Of a DNA stretch of 64,000 nucleotides, positions 59,466 through 64,000 are shown one piece after another. Positions within the stretch are counted from its first letter, which is position 1. Every line of letters starts with the position of its first letter. Below the pieces are notes generated by a model, which was given only the letters and a program-made list of their open reading frames with translations, was not told where the DNA came from and searched no databases. Source of the stretch: Paenibacillus_D sp047238105 (lineage in GTDB: Bacteria > Bacillota > Bacilli > Paenibacillales > Paenibacillaceae); the NCBI RefSeq assembly GCF_047238105.1, contig NZ_JBDFMD010000001.1:4526001-4590000 (forward strand). Reading direction: 5' to 3'. The position numbers and the translations under genes are program-made.

Positions 59466-59555
59466 ATGCCAGTGGAGATCTATCAAACATTGACGCTGAT
59501 GATTTCATTTGCGGCATTGGTTGTGCTGATCCTGTCATTCCACAACAAGAAATAA
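59466..59555 (+). CDS. Putative holin-like type I toxin
   Basis: This 29-residue hydrophobic peptide (MPVEIYQTLTLMISF, then AALVVLILSFHNKK) has one membrane helix and a short basic tail, matching the holin-like toxin family found in type I toxin-antitoxin loci of Bacillales. GGGAGGTG lies immediately upstream; spacing favours the GTG at 59472, giving 27 residues. The gene has its own promoter and a long 3' untranslated region, as in such loci, where an antisense RNA would overlap the 3' end. The antitoxin promoter could not be placed with confidence. Confidence 0.75.
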   Translation: MPVEIYQTLTLMISFAALVVLILSFHNKK

Positions 59556-59636
59556 ACCGCCCTCCCCAAAGGTAGCGGTCTATTCCTGCGCGTAAACCCT
59601 TTACAAGCCCACCGCCCTTACAAGCGGCTATTGCTC

Positions 59637-59662
59637 GGGAGTCGTGTTGACGCACGGCTCCT
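59637..59662 (+). terminator. Terminator of the toxin mRNA
   Basis: GGGAG-T-CGTG pairs with CACG-G-CTCC around TTGACG, followed by TTTGC. A second small hairpin, ATTACGG / CCGTAAT, lies just downstream (about 59670-59690). Confidence 0.6.
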
Positions 59663-59725
59663 TTGCTATATTACGGTATTTTTCCGTAATTTATACGTAA
59701 ATTATACACAAAATACTTTATGTTT

Positions 59726-60628
59726 TCAATCCACACGAAGAGTAGTTTCCAAGAGCTCCCCTGCCGCTTTACGGTACACCGATGGCGTACAGCCGTAATG
59801 CTGCTTGAAGACGCCGATAAAATAGCTGAGATGATTGAAGCCGACATCCATCGCGATGTCGGTCATTTTGGCATCCGTGGTGCGGATCAGATGGGCGGCC
59901 TTTTGCATCCGGTACTGGTTCAGGTAATCGACGGGATTGCGGCTCGTCATGTCCTTGAAGAAGCGGCAAAAGTAAGCCTCGCTCATCGACACCGAAGCGG
60001 CCATGTCCCGCAGGCGAACCGCTTCGCCATAATGGGTCTGAATATAGCCGATCGCCTGCTTGAGCCGCTCCATCTTGTACTGGTCGGCGGCGACACGGGT
60101 GCGGTCGGCGGCCGGCTCGCCTTGCTGATAGAGCAGAGAGAGGATCAGCAGCAGCATACCTTTGGCCATCAGCTCGTAAGCGAGGGGCTTCTCTTCGTGG
60201 AGCTGCAGCAGCCGCTCCAATAGCTCCAGTATGTCGCGGTGTCCAGCCGCATCGCCTCGCATATGAACCGGTGCGCGGTGGCGCCCCTGAAGCAGCGGAT
60301 CGAGATACTGCACCTGCAGGGTGTCGTCAGCGGCGCTGCGGATGAGATCCGGATGGAAGACGAGCGCTCGGAATGCGCAGCCGCTGGCTTCCAAGGCCTC
60401 GTGCAGCTCGCCGCTGTTGATGAACAGCGCTTCGCCGGCCTTCACCTGATATTCCTGGATGCCGACCCGGAAGGTAGCCGAGCCCGACGTCACCAGCAGC
60501 AGCTCTAGCTCGATATGCCAGTGCAACTCCATAAGCGGCTCTGAACCGATGGGGGCATAGTCGTACAGATTGGCGGGATACAGCGGATCGCCGTGCAGCC
60601 GTTTCTCCTTAAGCTGTTCCTTATTCAT
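59726..60628 (-). CDS. AraC family regulator of the GH31 gene
   Basis: This 300-residue AraC protein has a cupin sensing domain (LMELHWHIELELLLVTSGSATFRVG; GEALFINSGELHEAL) and a C-terminal double HTH (RLRDMAASVSMSEAYFCRFFKDMTSRNPVDYLNQYRMQKA, then MTDIAMDVGFNHLSYFIGVFKQHYGCTPSVYRK). ATG 60628 follows AAAAGGAGGTG; the frame is open to 60799 without a site. It is divergent from a GH31 alpha-xylosidase gene and probably activates it in response to a xylosyl sugar. Confidence 0.9.
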   Translation of the reverse strand: MNKEQLKEKRLHGDPLYPANLYDYAPIGSEPLMELHWHIELELLLVTSGSATFRVGIQEYQVKAGEALFINSGELHEALEASGCAFRALVFHPDLIRSAADDTLQVQYLDPLLQGRHRAPVHMRGDAAGHRDILELLERLLQLHEEKPLAYELMAKGMLLLILSLLYQQGEPAADRTRVAADQYKMERLKQAIGYIQTHYGEAVRLRDMAASVSMSEAYFCRFFKDMTSRNPVDYLNQYRMQKAAHLIRTTDAKMTDIAMDVGFNHLSYFIGVFKQHYGCTPSVYRKAAGELLETTLRVD

Positions 60629-60859
60629 AAGGAGCACCTCCTTTTGGCAAGATATAGGGATGCGACAGCGGCTGGTGAAAGACGCAGCATGATTGGACCA
60701 GCTTGTTCGTTTGCGGGACATGTTCAAAAGTTTTAAAGTTTGATCCTGAGGTTCCGTCTTTTCAAAGGTCAAAATAGTGATATAAAATAGCAAAATCAAT
60801 AAAGTTTTTTGGGCACAATGTTCAATATAATTGTACTATACGAAACGGAGGGATACGAA

Positions 60860-63178
60860 GTGAAATTTTCAGACGGTTATTGGCAAATGCGTGAAGGCGT
60901 TTCCATCCAGCATCCGGTTGAAGTGCGTGACACCATCGTCAGCGAGGACAAGCTCTCTCTGCATGCAGCAACCAAAAATGTGGTGCGCAAGGGCGACACG
61001 CTGAATGCAGCACTGCTGAACGCCGAGTTCAGCTCCCCGATCCCGAATGTCATCAAAGTAAAATATACGCATCATGCGGGTAAGCGCAAGCGGGGGCCCG
61101 AGTTTGAACTGGCTCACGATACCAGTCATCAAGTGACGGTCGAGCAGCAGGAAGAGCATGCGGTCCTGACCAGCGGCGACCTGAGTGTCCGCGTCGGCAC
61201 AAGCGCCTGGGGCGCTGAATTCACCTATCAAGGCAAGCCGCTGACCCGTACAGGCCACCGTGGGGCAGGCCATATCAAGACAGCGGACAGTGGAGTCTAT
61301 TTCCGCGAGCAGCTGAACTTGGGCGTGGGCGAGAGCATCTACGGTCTTGGCGAGCGTTTCACGCCATTCGTGAAGAATGGCCAGGTTGTCGATATCTGGA
61401 ATGAAGACGGCGGCACAAGCAGCGAGCAGGCTTACAAGAACGTGCCGTTCTATTTGTCCAGCAACGGTTACGGCGTATTCGTCAATCATCCCGAAAAAGT
61501 CAGCTTCGAGATCGGCTCCGAGGTCGTCTCCAAAGTTCAATTTAGCGTACCCGGCGAGGGACTGGAATATTACATCATCGGAGGCGCCACGCCGAAAGAA
61601 GTGTTGGCGAACTATACGGCACTTACCGGCAAGCCTGGTCTGCCGCCAGCCTGGTCGTTCGGTTTGTGGCTGACGACATCATTTACTACCAACTACGATG
61701 AGGAAACGGTTAACAGTTTCATCGACGGGATGGCGGAGCGCGAGCTGCCGCTGCATGTCTTCCACTTCGACTGCTTCTGGATGCGCGAGTACCAGTGGTG
61801 TGATTTCGAGTGGGACCCGGCTGTTTTCCCGGACCCGCAGGGCATGCTGCAGCGTCTGAAGGACCGCGGTCTCAAGATCTGCGTCTGGATCAACTCCTAT
61901 ATCGGGCAGAAATCTCCATTGTTCCAAGAGGGTATGGAGAACGGTTATCTCGTGAAGACACCGGAAGGCGACGTATGGCAGTGGGATCTGTGGCAAGCGG
62001 GCATGGGCCTGGTTGACTTCACCAACCCGGATGCGACCGAATGGTACAAGAACTACCTGCGCCGTCTCGTCGACATGGGTGTGGACAGCTTCAAGACCGA
62101 CTTTGGCGAGCGCATCCCGACCAATGTCGTCTATCATGACGGTTCCGATCCGCAAAAAATGCATAATTATTACACGCAATTGTACAATAAAGCGGTTTTT
62201 GAAGTGCTGGAAGAGAAGCTCGGCAAAAATGAAGCGATGCTCTTCGCACGTTCCGCGACTGCGGGCGGTCAACAGTTCCCGGTACATTGGGGCGGCGACT
62301 GCTCGGCCAACTATGATTCGATGGCGGAATCGATGCGCGGCGGTCTGTCGCTCGGCCTCTCCGGCTTTGGCTTCTGGAGCCACGACATCAGCGGCTTCGA
62401 GAGTACGGCGCCGCCGGATATCTACAAGCGCTGGGTCGCGTTCGGCATGCTGTCCTCGCACAGCCGGCTGCACGGGAACAATTCGTACCGGGTGCCATGG
62501 CTGTTCGGAGACGAGGCGGTCGATGTGCTCCGGAGCTTCACCAAGCTCAAGAGCAGCCTGATGCCGCATCTGTTCGCCAGTGCGGTCGAATCGTCCACCG
62601 TGGGCGTACCGATGATGCGGGCGATGGTGCTGGAGTTCCCTGAGGATCCGACGACTCATCAACTGGACCGCCAGTACATGCTGGGCGAGCGTTTGCTCGT
62701 GGCGCCGATCTTCAATGAGGTTGGCGACGTGCAGTACTATGTGCCGGAAGGCCGCTGGACCAACTTCATCACCGGCGATGTGATCGAGGGCGGACGCTGG
62801 GTCAAAGAGAACCACGGCTACATGACGCTGCCGTTCCTGGCTCGTCCGAACAGCCTGATCGCTGTTGGCGCCAATGACCAGCGTCCGGACTATGACTACG
62901 CCGATGGCGTATCGCTGCACTTGTTCGAGCTGGCGGACGGCGCTTCGGCGACGGAGCTTGTCTACAGCACGAAGGTGGAGCTGCAATTGACGGCTAAGGC
63001 TGAGCGCAACGGCTCGCAGATCGTCGTCACTGTCGAAGGGGCAACCAAGCCTTGGAACGTCGTGCTGCGTAACATCGCTGGCATAGCATCTGTGGACGGC
63101 GCCGAGTCGGCAGAGAGCGCAGAGGGTGTCAAGCTGAGCGCTGCTGCAGGCACTTCGCGTATTGTGATTGAGCTTTAA
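60860..63178 (+). CDS. yicI: GH31 alpha-xylosidase (YicI-like)
   Basis: This 772-residue GH31 enzyme has exactly the length of E. coli YicI. It removes alpha-xylosyl residues such as those on xyloglucan oligosaccharides. Nucleophile D414 lies in SFKTDFGERIP, and acid/base D480 in HWGGDCSANYDSM. The frame is open from 60809, but GTG 60860 has CGGAGGG eight bases upstream and gives the YicI-like start VKFSDGYWQMREGV. There is no signal peptide, so it acts in the cytoplasm on imported oligosaccharides. It is divergent from its probable AraC activator. Confidence 0.95.
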   Translation: MKFSDGYWQMREGVSIQHPVEVRDTIVSEDKLSLHAATKNVVRKGDTLNAALLNAEFSSPIPNVIKVKYTHHAGKRKRGPEFELAHDTSHQVTVEQQEEHAVLTSGDLSVRVGTSAWGAEFTYQGKPLTRTGHRGAGHIKTADSGVYFREQLNLGVGESIYGLGERFTPFVKNGQVVDIWNEDGGTSSEQAYKNVPFYLSSNGYGVFVNHPEKVSFEIGSEVVSKVQFSVPGEGLEYYIIGGATPKEVLANYTALTGKPGLPPAWSFGLWLTTSFTTNYDEETVNSFIDGMAERELPLHVFHFDCFWMREYQWCDFEWDPAVFPDPQGMLQRLKDRGLKICVWINSYIGQKSPLFQEGMENGYLVKTPEGDVWQWDLWQAGMGLVDFTNPDATEWYKNYLRRLVDMGVDSFKTDFGERIPTNVVYHDGSDPQKMHNYYTQLYNKAVFEVLEEKLGKNEAMLFARSATAGGQQFPVHWGGDCSANYDSMAESMRGGLSLGLSGFGFWSHDISGFESTAPPDIYKRWVAFGMLSSHSRLHGNNSYRVPWLFGDEAVDVLRSFTKLKSSLMPHLFASAVESSTVGVPMMRAMVLEFPEDPTTHQLDRQYMLGERLLVAPIFNEVGDVQYYVPEGRWTNFITGDVIEGGRWVKENHGYMTLPFLARPNSLIAVGANDQRPDYDYADGVSLHLFELADGASATELVYSTKVELQLTAKAERNGSQIVVTVEGATKPWNVVLRNIAGIASVDGAESAESAEGVKLSAAAGTSRIVIEL

Positions 63179-63240
63179 GGAAGACGTAAGTTAAGGCCGG
63201 TGCTTGCTACAGGAAGCGTCGTCTGCTTGCGTCACAAATG

Positions 63241-63279
63241 GCGGTGCAGGGTTCAGTCCTTGCACCGCTTTTTTTTGAT
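63241..63279 (+). terminator. Intrinsic terminator after the GH31 gene
   Basis: GCGGTGCAGG pairs with CCTTGCACCGC (one bulge) around GTTCAGT, followed by TTTTTTTTG. Confidence 0.88.
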
Positions 63280-63559
63280 TTTTTCATAATAGTGAGCGAT
63301 TTATCTACAAAAGCAAATAGATTCATTTTAAAGGTGTTGGTTTGTAGGTGAGACGGATTCCTACTATAGTCGCGTGTTCGTGGGTAGGTGGACGTGCTAA
63401 AAAAGTGACAAGGGTCTGTATGCTCTTTTTTTAATTCGAAGGCAACTGGAAATGTCTTCATATTATCCATCTGAAGCCACTTAAAAGCTGACAAACTTGT
63501 TCTTTATAATGAATATAGGCTGCAATACATACCAAACTTTGACAGGAGGAGAAGCTCAA
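63280..63559 (+). other. Gene-free stretch upstream of the SLH gene
   Basis: This 280-base AT-richer stretch contains no gene that I can support. A TATAAT at 63505-63510 could be the -10 of the SLH gene, with no good -35. A GTAGGT-rich segment around 63340-63395 shows no clear repeat or structure. Confidence 0.4.
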
Positions 63560-64000
63560 TTGAATAAGCAGAGCATAAAACGAGTGATGGCCTTGTGGTT
63601 GGCCCTGCTGATCGCGTGGCCAGTCTGGCCAGGCCAGTTGGAACCGCGGGTCCATGCCCAGCAATCGGGAGGGACGGGCGCGGAGACCCTCCCCGATTGG
63701 GCGGCTGAGCATATCGAAGCGTTGAAGCAACGAGGCGTCGTGCTGGGATATCCCGACGGTACCTTCAGGCCCGAGCGAGAGCTGACACGAGCGGAAATGA
63801 CGGCATGGCTTGTGCGTTTGTTCGGGGATGAGATCGGGCAGATCGGGGGATCTCAGCCCACGGGCTCGCCGACTCCACAAGCCGATTCATTATTCTCTGA
63901 TGTCGCACAAGAATGGTATGCGGAGGAGATCAACGAAGCACGGCGGCGCGGCATGGTGACGGGGTATCCGGACGGTACATTCCGGCCGAACCAGGCTGTG
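63560..64000 (+). CDS. SLH-domain secreted protein (partial, 3' end missing)
   Basis: The start is TTG 63560, nine bases after AGGAGGAG. The visible 147 residues hold a signal peptide (VMALWLALLIAWPVWPG) ending near residue 35 (HAQ). A first S-layer homology domain follows (WAAEHIEALKQRGVVLGYPDGTFRPERELTRAEM), then a Gly/Pro/Thr linker, then a second (SDVAQEWYAEEINEARRRGMVTGYPDGTFRPN), cut by the window edge. SLH domains bind pyruvylated secondary cell-wall polymer, so the protein is anchored to the cell surface. The downstream catalytic or structural part is unknown. Confidence 0.9.
   Translation, partial: MNKQSIKRVMALWLALLIAWPVWPGQLEPRVHAQQSGGTGAETLPDWAAEHIEALKQRGVVLGYPDGTFRPERELTRAEMTAWLVRLFGDEIGQIGGSQPTGSPTPQADSLFSDVAQEWYAEEINEARRRGMVTGYPDGTFRPNQAV

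Noticed and set aside
59398..59655. Minus-strand 85-codon frame over the toxin region
   Set aside because: No ribosome site or family pattern. The region is better explained by the toxin mRNA and its expected antisense RNA.

Overview
The window looks like chromosome from a GC-rich, Gram-positive, endospore-former-type Firmicute, most likely Paenibacillaceae (Paenibacillus or a close relative). The evidence is a canonical secreted cyclodextrin glucanotransferase, an SLH-domain surface protein, AGGAGG-type ribosome sites with many GTG/TTG starts, two-TM AraC regulators next to LplB/YtcP-type ABC importers, and a Bacillus-type Fnr with its iron-sulfur cysteines at the C-terminus. No phage, plasmid, rRNA, tRNA or CRISPR was seen.

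Layout. 1-9.3 kb: GH127 beta-L-arabinofuranosidase, a GNAT-like acyltransferase, a TIM-barrel isomerase, a SWIM/SNF2 helicase and a Bcr/CflA exporter. 9.3-15.4 kb: a complete seven-gene mrpABCDEFG Na+/H+ antiporter operon. 15.4-20.9 kb: small regulator-effector pairs (MerR/aldo-keto reductase, ArsR/AHSA1, MerR/DUF998). Both MerR promoters have the diagnostic 19-bp spacer with a palindrome. 21-22.3 kb: a decayed class A penicillin-binding protein. 22.4-31.8 kb: a starch/cyclodextrin regulon. CGTase makes cyclodextrins outside the cell, a lipoprotein plus two permeases import them, a cyclomaltodextrinase/neopullulanase-type enzyme (frameshifted in this sequence) would open them inside, and a LacI regulator with several AACGTTT-type operators sits between. 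31.9-38.4 kb: a surface O-acylation cluster (MBOAT, DHHW, DUF4358, SGNH) and an OmpR/histidine-kinase pair. 38.6-45.8 kb: fnr, a mobA-FNT transporter-ldh operon and a ba3-type cytochrome oxidase operon. Both operons carry an Fnr box at the same distance from the -10. 45.9-53.2 kb: a membrane AraC regulator with an ABC importer and an enolase-superfamily enzyme. 53.2-64 kb: TetR/GNAT, a GHL6-type glycoside hydrolase with AraC, an aldo-keto reductase, a holin-like type I toxin, AraC plus a GH31 alpha-xylosidase, and the start of an SLH protein.

The most interesting signal is a pair of matching RNA leaders, in front of the cyclomaltodextrinase gene and in front of the cyclodextrin importer. Both contain AATTTAAAGGCAATG, then a small hairpin with compensatory changes, then an intrinsic terminator whose 5' arm overlaps that hairpin. 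This has the architecture of an antitermination switch and resembles, without matching exactly, the RAT sites of BglG/LicT-family proteins. Other points of interest are a 51-bp tandem array (seven copies, each with a small hairpin) next to a nuclease-like gene, a 67-bp tandem repeat with two alternative hairpins behind fnr, and the shared Fnr promoter geometry.

All calls come from reading the sequence and from family knowledge. No database search was run. Three genes carry apparent frameshifts; two of these are single-base and could be assembly errors.
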